From Oegoconia quadripuncta (Eukaryota > Arthropoda > Insecta > Lepidoptera > Autostichidae), in the NCBI GenBank assembly GCA_949316235.1, contig OX438759.1:10739118-10803117 (forward strand): 64,000 nt of DNA, given 5' to 3'. The translations under genes and the position numbers were made by a program. How positions within the stretch are numbered: position 1 is the first letter of the stretch; each line of letters starts with the position of its first letter. The notes beneath the pieces were generated by a model. It searched no databases, was not told the DNA's origin, and worked only from the letters and a program-made list of their open reading frames with translations. Shown here one piece after another: positions 42,305 to 54,142 of this stretch.

Positions 42305-42560
42305 TATTTTTTTACATATACAGACAGCGCAATCTAGTTCCACACTAAGCAACTGGGCTTATGTTGTGGATACCAGATGGTTGACACACTACACAAATTC
42401 ATTTTTTTTTTGTAAATAAATACATATATAAATGAAAAACATCCATAACTCGGGTACACATGTTCGTATTCATCATACAAACAATGCTCCTAGTGGGATT
42501 CGAACCCGCGACCTTTTGGTATAGCAGCAGAGTTTCTAACCACTACACCAAATAGGTCGT
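42305..42560 (-). mobile_element. SINE family A, near full length
   Basis: Reversed tail AGACAGCGCAATCTAGTTCC ACACTAAGCAACT, body AAAAACATCCATAACTCGGG, reversed B-box AGTGGGATTCGAACCCGCGA CC and A-box CTAACCACTACACCAAATAG GTCGTC. It is the best-preserved minus-strand copy. Confidence 0.85.
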
Positions 42561-42579
42561 CACACTATTGAAAAGAAGT

Positions 42580-42640
42580 TGCCTGATGCAGGCCGCTTCT
42601 AAACCGGACGCTCTGAAAATCTATCAAGATATGACATGAT
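42580..42640 (+). mobile_element. RTE-like LINE shred
   Basis: TGATGCAGGCCGCTTCTAAA CCGGACGCTCTGAAAATCTA T fits the coding stretch MQAASNRTLWKSM of the RTE C-terminus. It starts right after the SINE A head. Confidence 0.45.
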
Positions 42641-44785
42641 GACAACGATCATTGAAATCAAATTTCAATCGTCTATAAATAATTAGGTATTTAAAGAATT
42701 CAATTAATCATCCTGCTTAGATTGCTGGTGATGGTAAGAATTAATGGACCGAAAATACATATAGATAATCGCTATCGCCCACCTCAATGGAATCAGCTAA
42801 CAACAGGTACACTTATAATGTAGAATATTGGACAAAAATAGCACGGTCATGTAAGTAGAAAGAGATTTCAACATCCAATAAGTAACAACATAAGGAATTC
42901 CTGACTCTTCGTCAATGTGACAACCAACCACCAACCCTAACAATCATAATGTGGTCACAACAAGAATATATAAAAAACGAGAATGTCTATCAAATTGCTA
43001 CCTCTATCCAACGACCAAACAGCGTACGCTCGCGTAATAATAGTTCACTCCACCTTATCATGTACCTCTAAAGCTAACCCTTGCATTTCCGTTCCATCTG
43101 AATGAATTACAACATAATCGAAAAATAAATTTCCCGTTACTGTTCATGGCTTCCCTGGAAACTTTTTATTCCCCGGGATAAGGGTCAGCCGCTTCTGTAG
43201 AGATTAAAAGACATTATTTACCCCGTGTATGTGTAACCAAGCGTCAAACTTTTATATTTCTGACAGGGGACTGAAGGCCGACCCGTTGGACATATGTTCT
43301 GCCGGTTAAAATGTGTTTATGTGCGAAGCGGTTTGCTCCGTGGTACGCCGATATAATCTAATTAATTAAGACATCATACGTGGGGGCCCTGAATGTTCAT
43401 ACGCGTACATGTATTTTCAACACGGGACTGAAATGTTGAATTTAGTTAGCTTAAGCCTTGTCTTACTGATGAATACCTAATGTAAATGGCAAATTCAGTT
43501 TTAATGCAATTCAACTACCTACTTTATTTCTATAATGAAATTACGATAAAATGGATACATTGATACAAATCAAAACGAGTATGAACGATTCCGAACAAAA
43601 TAGTAAAAAAAATTATAAACATAAATAAAAATATTCGACTTATCCTAAACATATTGCCAAGTCAAAGTATAGATTGCTACAACATTTATTGCGGAATGTT
43701 TTATGTTTTGATTATTTTAAAGGTTTTTAGATTACAGTCTATTAATATTACAACTACCTATAGGTATTTTGTATTATAATACAATATTAAGAGAGTTTAT
43801 TCCGCAAGTTTAATGCAACTTTATAAGCGTAAAGCAATACACACATAGGTCTAAAAAGGTAGTAGAGAATATTTTCGAAAAAGAGTAAATCTACTAAATT
43901 AGAGCGATTTTTACTGTACAGTTTCCCACAGTAACAGAAAAAATGCAATATGTTCTTTTACATTGGATATTTTGAAAATGTTTTCTCCTGACTTTTTAGA
44001 TTTACGTATTCATTTCGATAAATTTGGACTTGACAGTTTACATGGAATGCCGTGTGGGAATACTCTTAAATTTGTAACAATAAGTACTTATTTTTTAGAG
44101 TAAATGGTTAGAAGGTACAGAAAGGTCTGGTTTCTGTCGCATATCTAAATATAGGTAGGTAACTTGTAATCCACTATACATTTTCATTCACCGAATAAAG
44201 GGACCAATGAATAATGACCTGAAATTTGAATCATTCTCCTGTCATAAAATCAGAGAAGCACACAGTTCTGCACATATTCACGTTCAGGACCCTAAACCCA
44301 ATGTAAGTCAATTTCCTCGTGGAAATGATGTCCGCCGTCTTACTCTTCGCACTATTAAGGAAAGAATGACAGCTAAATTTAATACGGGCCCTACAGTGTC
44401 CTTTATATATTGTAAACGTTACTAAAATATAAAACAGTAAATTGGGAACATACTATAATACGCTATAACTAAAAACTACTCCATGTTTTCTCTTTAAATA
44501 GGTGATTTGCTTGATAATTCAGACTTTACATAAATTTTTGAGTTCAAGAATGATATAAACAAAAATGTATAAAAAGGATACGAACGGTATGGACATTAGA
44601 TGTTACATACCATCGCTTGAAATAGAAATTTCTACCAGGTTTTAAATAGTATAAAAATATTGGTGATCGTTACATTCCTGATTTAATAAAAGGGACCAGA
44701 AAACGGCGGTCGTCCTGTAGATTTTTCGGGCGATTCTTTTGCAATTTTTTTTTCTATAGATGCGGTCGTAGTTTGGACATATTGG
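42641..44785. other. repeat-poor stretch
   Basis: No exon or named repeat. 42990-43420 is of mixed composition (CCCCGGGATAAGGGTCAGCC, GGGACTGAAGGCCGACCCGT), unlike the A+T-rich flanks and free of mobile elements. It is a candidate conserved non-coding element. Confidence 0.3.
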
Positions 44786-44789
44786 CAGA

Positions 44790-44965
44790 ATTAATAAATA
44801 AATCGAACACTTACACCAATTATCCAGTTTCATACTTGGGGAAGCCTGTACTATATGAATAGGCACTAGTTTTCTGTTAAATATTCATAAATATTTATAT
44901 TAATTCCATGACTCGGAAATAAATTTCCTCATAGCGAGATTCCGAGCCGCAGTCGTTAGTTTTGA
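44790..44965 (-). mobile_element. SINE family A, decayed
   Basis: ATAAATCGAACACTTACACC AATTATCCAGTTTCATACTT, CCATGACTCGGAAATAAATT and CCTCATAGCGAGATTCCGAG CCGCAGTCG show the reversed tail, body and an eroded B-box. Confidence 0.65.
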
Positions 44966-45002
44966 AGGTAGGGTCACTTCCCACCACACGCATTAGCCAT
45001 GT

Positions 45003-45055
45003 TGTTATTTTCCAGTAGATTCAAATTTCAATGAAGAATGTAATGTTATGTAGAG
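45003..45055 (-). mobile_element. dispersed repeat G fragment
   Basis: TTATTTTCCAGTAGATTCAA ATTTCAATGAAGAATGTAAT matches 14.48-14.51 kb (TTTTTTTCAGTAGATTTAAA TTGACATCC). Confidence 0.4.
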
Positions 45056-45387
45056 ACCTCACATAGTTATTATTTTTTTCAATAATTTTAATATGGGAAG
45101 TCTTCTCCAAATATTACTAAATAACAATGCTTAATAAATAACTCGTGTGGCATCCGATTTTGCGAGCCTAGAGAAAGTGAAGGGGTCTTCTTATTATGTC
45201 TTCTTATTGACGATATCTCAATGCTGGTTTTGCTTCGCTTGCTAATTTTTTGTTCAAATTATATATCAGATATTTACCATCAAAATCAATACAGGATTAC
45301 TTTACAATATATACTCCCACTTAATAGATATCTCTACTTTTATCTAAAATCGCTAAAATATAACGACAAAATTTTCTTTCATTGCAG

Positions 45388-45602
45388 CTTTGTCGGTTTC
45401 AGTTTGCAAATCTAATTTTCCCAGACAAAAATAAAAAGCATTCGAAACAGTCGAACTAACAAATTATAATGGAAAAAAATGGTGACACATTTGAAATTAG
45501 AACATAGGAACGCAAACCAATCGCTATGCCGACGACGCGGCGTGAGTGCAAGTGGGGTGTTTGTGTGCAAGTGAGTGACGTTATAACGTGACAACTGTGA
45601 TC
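45388..45602 (+). other. 5'UTR part of the start-codon exon (extent uncertain)
   Basis: Upstream of the start codon two good acceptor sites end at 45387 (TTTTCTTTCATTGCAG) and 45424 (AATCTAATTTTCCCAG), so the exon may begin at 45388 or 45425 and be preceded by a non-coding exon. Alternatively, transcription starts locally. The last 80 bases are GC-rich and carry an uORF from 45525 (MPTTRREC...) that stops just before the main ATG. Confidence 0.4.
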
Positions 45603-45693
45603 ATGTTCTCGGTCAAGTGGATACGACTGCTCGTGATGTTGGCGGCGTGCGGAGCGCAGGAAGGGGAATGGAGTGAAGATGCTGAAGACCTTG
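45603..45693 (+). CDS. Sidestep-family Ig protein, coding exon 1 (signal peptide)
   Basis: The ATG at 45603 (A at -3) opens MFSVKWIRLLVMLAACGAQE then GEWSEDAEDL. A basic start and a hydrophobic core ending at small residues (LAACGA) form a typical secretory signal peptide, with cleavage probably near GAQ. The exon ends with one base of a split codon (G at 45693) before the donor GTAAG (phase 1). This matches the exon at 54363, which begins with the two bases TA to give Val. Together they encode the N-terminus of a secreted or membrane Ig protein. In insects, Side-family proteins are cell-surface ligands of Beat receptors in axon guidance and synaptic matching (family knowledge). Family membership is inferred from exon 2. 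Which of the several side paralogues this is cannot be told. Confidence 0.8.
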
Positions 45694-46026
45694 GTAAGCC
45701 CACTTTATATAGTCATTATACTCCGTGCCATTCACAAGGAACCACCAATTCTCACTAGGCAGGCGTGCGAGGTTGTGGACCATATATAGAAGGCCGCTGA
45801 TTATGATTCGTCATAATATGAAATTACGTATATCATTATGAGTGTTTGATCTTCACTTATTATCGGGATGATGTCATGTGCGATTGACGCCGACGCTAAC
45901 CCATTAGAAATTTAAAAAATCCGGCAAGAAAGTGGCGGGCCCCGGGCAGTGTAGGGTTTCGTAGTTACCCGTTACAATATGCGGACTTACACGGGGGATG
46001 TTTGATAAATAATTTATAAGTTTGTC

Positions 46027-46168
46027 GACTACAATACAATACAATACAAATACTCTTTATTGCGCAAAATAATTTGAAATAATTTTTGATGATAACAATA
46101 GAACACAATTAGGCGGTCTTATCACTAAAAGCGATCTCTTCCAGACAACCCACAGCCATGGGACATTT
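46027..46168 (-). mobile_element. CR1-like LINE 3' end
   Basis: CTACAATACAATACAATACA AATACTCTTTATTGCGCAAA, then TTAGGCGGTCTTATCACTAA AAGCGATCTCTTCCAGACAA CC. The reverse gives the well-known end CTGGAAGAGATCGCTTTTAG TGATAAGACCGCC ... GCGCAATAAAGAGTATTTGT with a pentamer-like tail. Confidence 0.75.
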
Positions 46169-46589
46169 GTAGGTAGAAAAATATTAACTTGTAAAACCTA
46201 CGTAGCTGTGATAGTTTTCTTTTTAACTTCGTTATATACTACTGGTGTGAATTTTTTCACTCATCCAAAACTAACCATTTAACTAGCATAATATGACTCT
46301 TACAAAAATTAACACTGTAAAGTGAGGTAACAAAAAAATCTTGTCCACTTTACACAGAGCGGAGATACCCTAAATAAATAATACAAGATTTTATTGAACC
46401 ACCTCCTCGGTGTGAACTAGATGTCCCCATGTTATATTACAGCGTTCTAGTACCAAAAGCCTCTGAGCTAAACCGCGGGCAAACAGACAGACAGACGGAC
46501 ATGTTGGGACAAACTATGAGGGATTGTTGAATATGGCACTCTAAAACTACTGGTTAATAAAAACATTTTGTTGCCAATATCATTGTAAT

Positions 46590-47460
46590 GTTATCTATTA
46601 CCACAACTCCCAATGAATCGTCGGTCGGAGGGATCAAATGAAACAAAATCGAACAAACTCAAGTGGGAATCGAGTTTAACCCATTAAACGCGATTGCTTG
46701 TCGAAAATGAAAATGGGGGAATATATTTTCGTTTGTTCGCTGGGTTATTCGTGTTTTTTTAGTCTGATTTCATGCAATCCATCGGGAGCTGCGTTCACAC
46801 GCAACAAATTGCTCACTTTTGATCGAAAACGACACAGGTCTGCAGGTATTTTAAACCTGTTGTGTATAAAAATGGCTTCTGTGAAGTTACACGCAGGGTT
46901 TAAGTACCCTATTACGCTAGCAGGGATGTAATAATGTACTTTTGTCGTGTAAGAATTTAAAGAATGTAGATTGTAGAATTCTTTTGAGAAAAACTCGCGA
47001 GTTAGCGGTAAAGGAAGTGTATAAACGCCATCACACCAAGTAGACGACCGCAGCGAAGTTGCTCAAGCCCGATTTCTCGTTTGGTTGGCAGAGAAAGGAG
47101 CAAAAAAGAGCGACCCAATTAAAAAGTGTTCATGCATGGCCGGCTCTATTCGGCTCCAATTTTATTGGAACGATTAATTTTATTGCAAAAATTTCTGGAC
47201 AGCGGAACGAATGGAAATCGAGACTCGACATTACTTCACTGGTCTTTTGTGGTCGCACGATGGATGAGCTTGCACGTATGGGTAATCTAATCAAAGGGCA
47301 ACCGTGAAGCATTCGGCAGTTCTATGTGATGAATGAATTCAAATTTTAATGTAATTGGAAACCGTGATGATCGAAAGCTCAATACCTGGATATAAATGAT
47401 ACCGCAGCAATAAATAAGGGGCTCAATGCCATTCGGTGAAATATATTAGGTGGGTAGCCA
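46590..47460. promoter_or_regulatory. repeat-free block in intron 1, candidate enhancer DNA
   Basis: I find none of the window's repeat families for about 870 bp, and base composition is mixed. Homeodomain-type strings occur close together (AACGATTAATTTTATTGCAA at about 47167-47187, and TTTATTG twice). Frames here (46698-46931, 47059-47307) lack domains and conserved splice edges. The assignment as regulatory is an inference. Confidence 0.25.
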
Positions 47461-48935
47461 GGGATTCCGGCTGTTTCTTAATTTTTTTTTCCTTACACTT
47501 GCGTTTACGAAGCTTTTTCTCAGGGCCTATTGATTCGGAGCCTTAAACCGCGCTGCTTTGCGAAACAGACAAATTTGTGTTAAGTGGGATTTGAACATCC
47601 TCATCATTCAATACTTTTTGTGTACTCGAGTTAACTGTTTATGAAAGTGCCAACGATCTAATTGGAAATACCAATATTTCCACTGATGAAAGTATATGTA
47701 TTTACTTAAAATAAAACAATGTCATCGTTAGACTATACTAGACTAGTCCACTTCCGAACATAAGCCTATCCTAAGGCGCGCCACAAGTCTGGCTATGTGC
47801 ATCGTCACTTCCATCTGATCTGATAAGGACTCGCAATGTGCTTCGTTTCATAAAAGTTAAATAAAAGCATTTTAAAAATCAAAAAATCAAAGCCAGATGC
47901 TTATAAAAGCTTATTTTCAACGTTTTTGCACCCACATCTTTTTTTCTTAAAAACTCTAATAAATTCCAACCCAGAAGGTAAAAACTTCATCTAGTACAAA
48001 TTAGGTATTTAAAAAATCACCGAGAGACAATGATTATTATCATCCAGATAAACAAACCAACTGTGTTAAAACCAAAATATGCCCAAGAAAAACCTCGCAA
48101 TCACCAGCTTTCGAAAATAAAAAAAGCATTTTCGAATTAGTTTAGCCTCTTGGCACTACAATGCCACATTTTTTTGTGGCCGAATTGAGAACGTCGATAA
48201 AGAAATCGAGAGAGAAAGAGAGAAGTATTTTGTTAATGAAAAAATCTAGTCTACAACAAATAAAATCACCAGCCAAAAGGCGCCTGAAATTTTTGTGCCT
48301 AATTAATTATCCCTCGATTAGAATCCAATGGTAAAACCGCTAAGTAAAGAGGCATACTGAATCATTATTATTTATCCCAAGACAAGAACATTGAGTTAAC
48401 TCCTTGTCTAATAACGTACTGCGACGCAGGTTAAAGCAGCCCAAATTATTTGTTCACAACATACTCGCAGTAGTCACGTTACGTACAATGATGTGCACAG
48501 CTGTTCTCCCGACTCACTCGACTCAATAACTGAGCGAGAGTCTGAGTAGGTCAGCCCGGGGGCTTGCGACGTGTCTCCACAATAATTTTATTAATATTAC
48601 CCCCGGAAGCCTGTCACGCGCGAAACCACCGCTCGTATATCTTCAGACTCGGGAAAAAATATGATATATTGAGAGAACGAGAGACGTAAGAGCTTTTCTT
48701 AGCTTCTCTCAGACGAGTTTAGCGTCTTTTTAGTGTCGTTAAAACATTCTACTTATATCGTTGGTTGGTAAGTGAAAAAGTTTTTCTAAAAATGTTTAGG
48801 TCCGCTGATCGATGGTGTAATTTGTTTTTAACAGGTAACCCGCCTCTTTGTCGATACGCAACATTAGCAAGGCCTTTTTTCAATGGTTCCACAAACTCAT
48901 ACCTTGGTTCTGTCGGATACTGTGTAATTTCCGGT
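47461..48935. other. intronic, no named repeat
   Basis: A+T-rich, with a GC-richer patch at 48480-48640 (GACTCACTCGACTCAATAAC, CCCCCGGAAGCCTGTCACGC) and GAGA-like strings at 48670-48690. No coding evidence. Confidence 0.3.
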
Positions 48936-48939
48936 ACTA

Positions 48940-49195
48940 CATAAAAAACCATCTCTACTCGTGGGCGTTGCAAAGGTGACTAAGCAATTTTACACCAAAA
49001 GCATCTAGACTTTCACGTTTAGACGACGATAGGCTAACCGTTTGTCACGCGTGCATTTCTGTTTATATCGAAAAGTGAGGTGTGGATGTGGCTTCAACCA
49101 TTAATTTTTTAATGTTAGTAAAATCCGAATGCTGTTTGGGATATCTCTGATCCCACGATTTGGGATAAAGTTCGTGAGATTCTGTATGTAGTATT
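48940..49195 (+). mobile_element. dispersed repeat D
   Basis: TCTCTACTCGTGGGCGTTGC AAAGGTGACTAAGCAATTTT, ACGTTTAGACGACGATAGGC TAACCGTTTGTCACGCGTGC ATTTC, and CACGATTTGGGATAAAGTTC. Confidence 0.65.
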
Positions 49196-49224
49196 ATGAC
49201 AAATTTTATCATTAAATGTTCTGT

Positions 49225-49495
49225 TTCTTAACTCGCGACAGAAAACGACGAGTGTTATGTGTATGTGTGTGTGATTAAACGAGCGTACAGATTCTTATCC
49301 TTATTTAACGAAAATCAGTGAAGCTGTTTCAAATATATTTAGCTTTTTAACACAATTTTTTGGTGTATTTCGACGATATCAATGTTTCGAGCTTTATCAA
49401 AATTTTTGGTTTATATTTTATGTTACAAACTCGGAAATAGGTTGATATCCATGTTTGATGATAATTTAACTTTTAACACATTTCGGTTGGAATAT
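49225..49495 (+). repeat. probable third copy of repeat F
   Basis: GACGAGTGTTATGTGTATGT GTGTGTGATT then TTTCGACGATATCAATGTTT parallels the order in 13.69-13.89 kb (GTGTGATG ... TATGTGTGTG ... TTTCGATAATATCAAAGG). Confidence 0.35.
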
Positions 49496-49590
49496 TTTTT
49501 TTATTCACAACGGTTTGGTTCTTGACCTCAATCACACCTGATGTTAAGTGAAGATGAGGTCGAAGGTGGAAGCGTACTGACCCGGAAATA
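49496..49590 (-). mobile_element. SINE family C, 3' end
   Basis: TTTTTTATTCACAACGGTTT GGTTCTTGACCTCAATCACA CCTGATGTTAAGTGAAGATG AGGTCGAAGGTGGAAGCGTA. This uninterrupted sequence is the reference for the split copy at 7.15/8.86 kb. Confidence 0.85.
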
Positions 49591-49699
49591 TATAGATGAT
49601 ATAATAATTTGTTTCCTCGGGGGTTTACTAAATTTTCAATTTATACTTATTGACAGAATAAATCTGTACCTACCAATTTGTAAAAAATAGTAAGATAGC

Positions 49700-50560
49700 A
49701 TTGATCAAAGGATGGAAGAATAAAGGTGCGTATTGCGGACACGAGGGATTTCGATAGGTCATTCCTGCCAGACCCTCTCTGACACGTGATGGATATTTTC
49801 AGCCACGGCTGCTATATTTCCATGTAATATTCAGAACCATTCGCGTGAATATCTTATGTGATATAATGTTAAATTGCCAAATATACGGTCGCGATAGTCA
49901 TTTTATTGACGATTGCAGACTTTGAAAAGCTAATTTTAGTTGTTTATGTGGAGTGGTACACATTTGTCGAAGGTCCATTGGGGTGAACACAATAGCAAAT
50001 CACACACGTACAGCACACAGGGGCTGCATGACGTGACACGCAACCACCACTCACGAACCGCGTTCGGCACCACAATAATGAGTGGCGTAATTCTTTAGTG
50101 CCCTCCAACACGACACATCTTTGCGGCCACGTTATAGCTAGCCATTACACGAGCGAACCCCCAATCTAATATAATTTATATTTCCGATACATTATGCGTG
50201 ACATTCGCCGTCGAAACTCAGGGCTTTGTCAGAACAGCTTTATTGTGAAATTATTCTAACTCAAACGCGGCGGTGACATCGAAATAAAGGGGCGGGACCG
50301 ATTTGGAATTTCATTTCTCCGTTCTTATCTTAATGCGAGTTGGCGCTGTGTCGTGCTAGGTGGGATTTCTGTTTTCTTTTTATTTCCATTGAAGCGGTGG
50401 CATCGCTCTGTTGTTTATTTATGTGGCCCGTGCATTACTATCGCAATTTGCACGATAAAATTTGCATTTTGCTCACGGAATTTACAAATATTATCATAAC
50501 GTGTCACAGACCTAAGTGCATGTGAATTTTCCAACGGGAACGAAAATAAACATAAGCTGT
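49700..50560. promoter_or_regulatory. second repeat-free block in intron 1
   Basis: No repeat family is recognised for about 860 bp. Composition is mixed (AGGGGCGGGACCGATTTGGA, GTGACACGCAACCACCACTC). The frame at 50340-50525 has no domain and runs through sequence with no splice logic. It is a candidate cis-regulatory DNA by position and texture only. Confidence 0.2.
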
Positions 50561-50599
50561 AAGTGTGTTAGATATGAATAACTAACGACGACCGATTGA

Positions 50600-50831
50600 T
50601 GTGGTTAAAATTGACGCTGTCAGCGAAACCAACGGTTGCGGGTTCGAATCTCCCTAGAGGTATATGTTTGTGTGATAAATACGAACATTTATTCCCGAGT
50701 CATGGATGTTTATATAAATATTTATGTATATATATGTATTATCCGCTATCTAGTATACATATTACAAGTTTTGCTTAGTTTGGGACTAGATAATTGGTGT
50801 AAGTGTCGGAAATAGTTATATTTATAAAAAA
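50600..50831 (+). mobile_element. SINE family A, near full length
   Basis: AACCAACGGTTGCGGGTTCG AATCTCCCTAGAGGTATATG, TGATAAATACGAACATTTAT TCCCGAGTCATGGATGTTTA and TTAGTTTGGGACTAGATAAT TGGTGTAAGTGTCGG, then an A-run. Confidence 0.8.
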
Positions 50832-51334
50832 AAAAACTAAACTTTCTCATTGCATATATTTTTAAGTCGGAAATTCTGCAAAGCATTTAAACACCGTCAT
50901 GATATTAGTATGAATGTAGAAATATAAAAACTATTTTATCATAGTTTATTCTGTATTTAACGTAAATAACTACATTATCTCAGATTTTATCTAATAACAC
51001 ACACGGAGAACGAAAAGGACGGCAGACAAAAAGTCCGTCGGCTGCGCTGGCCCTTTTCACAATGACATCTAAATAACTTCGTTTTGTTTTTTAAGAACTA
51101 TTTATGGGACTTGGCAATTTCGGTGGCACTCTTAATGCACAGCCTTTTAGGATAAAAATTATAATCACAGGTAAAGCAATATCTGCGTAATTGCCTTTGA
51201 GAATGAATATTCCAGCAACACGTGACCCCAGAATGTTCACTTAACATATTCAATGCCTTTCAACCAGACACAAATGAAAATTCATAGTTCACTACGTATA
51301 TACTCGTAGTTAGCAGGGAACATGTTAAAATATT

Positions 51335-51475
51335 GAATAACTGGTTGACTGGAAGAAATCCCTCTATGGGATAAGTCCGCCGTTGCATTCAAAATCTGTT
51401 TCTATGTAAAATTAATGTACCTATTGCCTTTTTGTACAATAAAACGTTTACAAATAAACAAAACAAAGAATAACT
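51335..51475 (+). mobile_element. CR1/Zenon-like LINE 3' end
   Basis: TGACTGGAAGAAATCCCTCT ATGGGATAAGTCCGCCGTTG C, then TTGCCTTTTTGTACAATAAA ACGTTTACAAATAAACAAAA. WLTGRNPSMG followed by a stop can be read just before the 3'UTR. Confidence 0.75.
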
Positions 51476-53227
51476 CTTAAACTACAGTCATACTATAATT
51501 CTGTGCTATCGTGGCATTATTTTTTTCCTTTGGGCACTATTATTTTCCTTTGGCCACTATTTGACACTTTTCAGAACAGTTTTTTGACATTATCAAAATA
51601 GCTCATTTCTACTTTAATCTCTTGGTGAATAATTAATCTCTTATCGAAGATATAGAAGTTGATTAACCTTTTCATTCTCCAACTGTACATATTATATACA
51701 CTGACCACACACCCACATATAACCCCTAAACATTTTCACCCACTATTTCGCAGCATCCCCATACTTTAACATAATGTATTAAGGTACCTGCTATGGTTTA
51801 ATTAATAAAAATCAGTCTATGACAAACACTTCTAATATAATTTTTACTTATCAAAAACGAACAACTTGTGGCTTGTGCGTCCATTTACAACAATGTTGTT
51901 GATTAATTGATAATGTTGAGTTATTCTAAAGAAACCCGTAATTGATTAAGTACCCGTATCAAAGAAATACAAATGATGTTTTCTAAATGAAATTAAAAAA
52001 AAAACGAAGGCTAAATAGGAGCTTTAGTGGTAGGCTGTTGCAGTGAAATGGGTTAAGTTACTTTTAAAGTTATATAAAAACAGAAATTAATGAAATAAAA
52101 TCTTAAATTAATTTCTAAAATGCTATTTCCGAACTTCAACGATTTTCGTGCCTAACATTTTGGCTGCATATGACATTTTATGGTATCCAAAGCAAATTGA
52201 TACACGACTGAAACGGTGAGGGCAAGTAATCCGTCTTTATTATGGTAGTCTTCACTGTGGGTAAATTGAAAATTCCTCCTAAGTATGACTGATGGTACAC
52301 ATTACTTGCCCGCAACACGGTGACAGTTTTTTCCCGTGAAGAAAAGAGGATTATATCATGCGCCACGAAAACGGAGAGTTTTAATATTACACCTATTTAT
52401 ATTCATGCCCTTTTATCGCTTGAGGGAAAAGAAAGCTAGTCATAACTGTGTCTGTGCAATGGTACAGAGGTATTCACTTTAGTCATTTTTGTGTTCGTTA
52501 CACTCTAAACTGAGTGGCGGGTTTCAGATAGAATATAATGAATAGTCTGGATCGTGAACTCGAAGAATTCTATGTCAATTTATGTGAGATTACAATCATT
52601 ATGATGTAAAGTCAGACTCAAGCATAAATAGGTCCTTTATTATCATTCACTGACAGAATAAAGTATCTTTTTACCCCTTTATCTTTTTAATTATTTTTTT
52701 AAGTGTGTGTTTTCACTTTCTGTTCGGCTGTATTATGTACCCTACCGTATCATACGTGTTCTTTTTTTTGGTTTTTGAGGATTTTATATATTTAAGATTA
52801 AACTAGGGGAGAGGTACTTAGTCATATTTGATGACAGTCGGTTCAGCCGTTTTGCAGATATTTAATTTTAGCACAGTTGTTTTGTAAAGCCTAGATAATA
52901 TTATCTTCTTAATATGTTTTATTTAGCATCAAACAATCCCTCTTTTGCGTTGCTCTTGGATTAAATTTTTCTTATACGAATCATTCCCTCGTTATTTCGG
53001 TTTCCAATACGCTCCTATTATATCTCTCCCCTCTACGTTTATACATATTTGAAGCTTCTTTATATGATAAGGTTCGTGTCTTTTGGTAACGTGGTTAATT
53101 GAACTCTCAAAAAAATATATAAAGTACATGCTAGCTCCATTTTGCGTCCACACTTGCTGAAAAAGGTGGGGTAACCATTATCGAAATCTAAACTTAATTT
53201 GAGGGAAGACAAACTTAGCTACTTGGA
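51476..53227. other. intronic, no recognised element
   Basis: A+T-rich. 52178-52366 has a minus frame without a domain. Nothing else is supported. Confidence 0.35.
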
Positions 53228-53415
53228 GAGATTTTTTTTAATAACTGCATATACGCATTTGACCGTAATGTCATCTGATGGAAAGTGACCACCAGGTTAA
53301 AATCTCGAACGCCTATTGCCTATTTCTGCTTTTGAAGATCCTAAGGTTCACGATTCAGGAAATACTGACGCCGGCAGTTCCATGCCGTAGCTGTTCGCAT
53401 TATAAATAAAGAGGC
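53228..53415 (-). mobile_element. LINE 3' end (WNSLPASVFPE family)
   Basis: Reversed: GGAACTGCCGGCGTCAGTAT TTCCTGAATCGTGAACCTTA GGATCTTCAAAAGCAGAAAT, then GGTCACTTTCCATCAGATGA and TATTAAAAAAAATC, co-linear with 787-953. Confidence 0.65.
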
Positions 53416-53694
53416 GAACTTCTTAGTGCGAATATTTGGTATATTAACTATGTACGGGTGAAATCCCTCCCCAATCCTAATAGTAGATAATGCGATACAG
53501 TGATATTTCTGCTTCTATACTTCTCCCACTGTAACTCTTATAAGCTAGGATTAACAGTGGTACACTGCATGGGGCCTACTAAAGGTAGCCCTATGTGACT
53601 CTATGGCAACCTGGGACCCCAGACTGATTAAAGAAATAAAAAAGGCGTGTAAAGAAAACGAGGTTTCCCACTAATTTCTCATTTGCGGAGAAAA

Positions 53695-53927
53695 GGTAGT
53701 CATTTCAGCCCGTAAACATCCCACTGTAGAGATATATCCTGTAAGCATTTGGGATAAATGATTCGAATGAAGTAACTTTAGAGAACGCACCGACAAACGC
53801 AGCGTAGGATGTCCACTCACAAGGGGGACAGACGACTTGATAAAGCGCGGGAAATCGCTGGTTGCAGGCCGCTTCCAACCAGTCATTCTGGAATTCTATG
53901 GGGGAGGCCTATGTTCAGCATTTTAAA
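53695..53927. mobile_element. two RTE-like 3' ends head to head
   Basis: 53702-53745 (TTTCAGCCCGTAAACATCCC ACTGTAGAGATATA) is a reversed RTE/SINE-B type tail. From 53785 the + strand reads ERTDKRSVGCPLTRGTDDLI then AGRFQPVILEFYGGGLCSA, a decayed RTE C-terminus. It is followed without a gap by SINE C. Confidence 0.65.
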
Positions 53928-53929
53928 AT

Positions 53930-54142
53930 GTCCGCCTGGCTAGCTACCACTATCTTATCTAAATCTACCGCCAAGCAACAATGTTAGTAGCATTGTTGTG
54001 TTCCGGTTGTCAGAGATAAGATAACCAGTCCCCCAAATGTGTTGGGGTTTCCGGGTCAGTACGCTTCCACCTTCTACCTCATCTTCACTTAACATCAGGT
54101 GTGATTGAGGTCAAGTACGAACCCGTCATGCATAAAAAAAAA
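53930..54142 (+). mobile_element. SINE family C, 5'-truncated
   Basis: GCCTGGCTAGCTACCACTAT CTTATCTAAATCTACCGCCA AGCAACAATGTTAGTAGCAT, AGATAACCAGTCCCCCAAAT, TGTGATTGAGGTCAAGTACG and CATGCATAAAAAAAAA. The tRNA-like head is absent. Confidence 0.85.

Noticed and set aside
46698..47307. Two ORFs in intron 1 as extra exons
   Set aside because: There is no domain, no matching splice phases with the flanking Side-like exons, and overlapping frames occur on the other strand.
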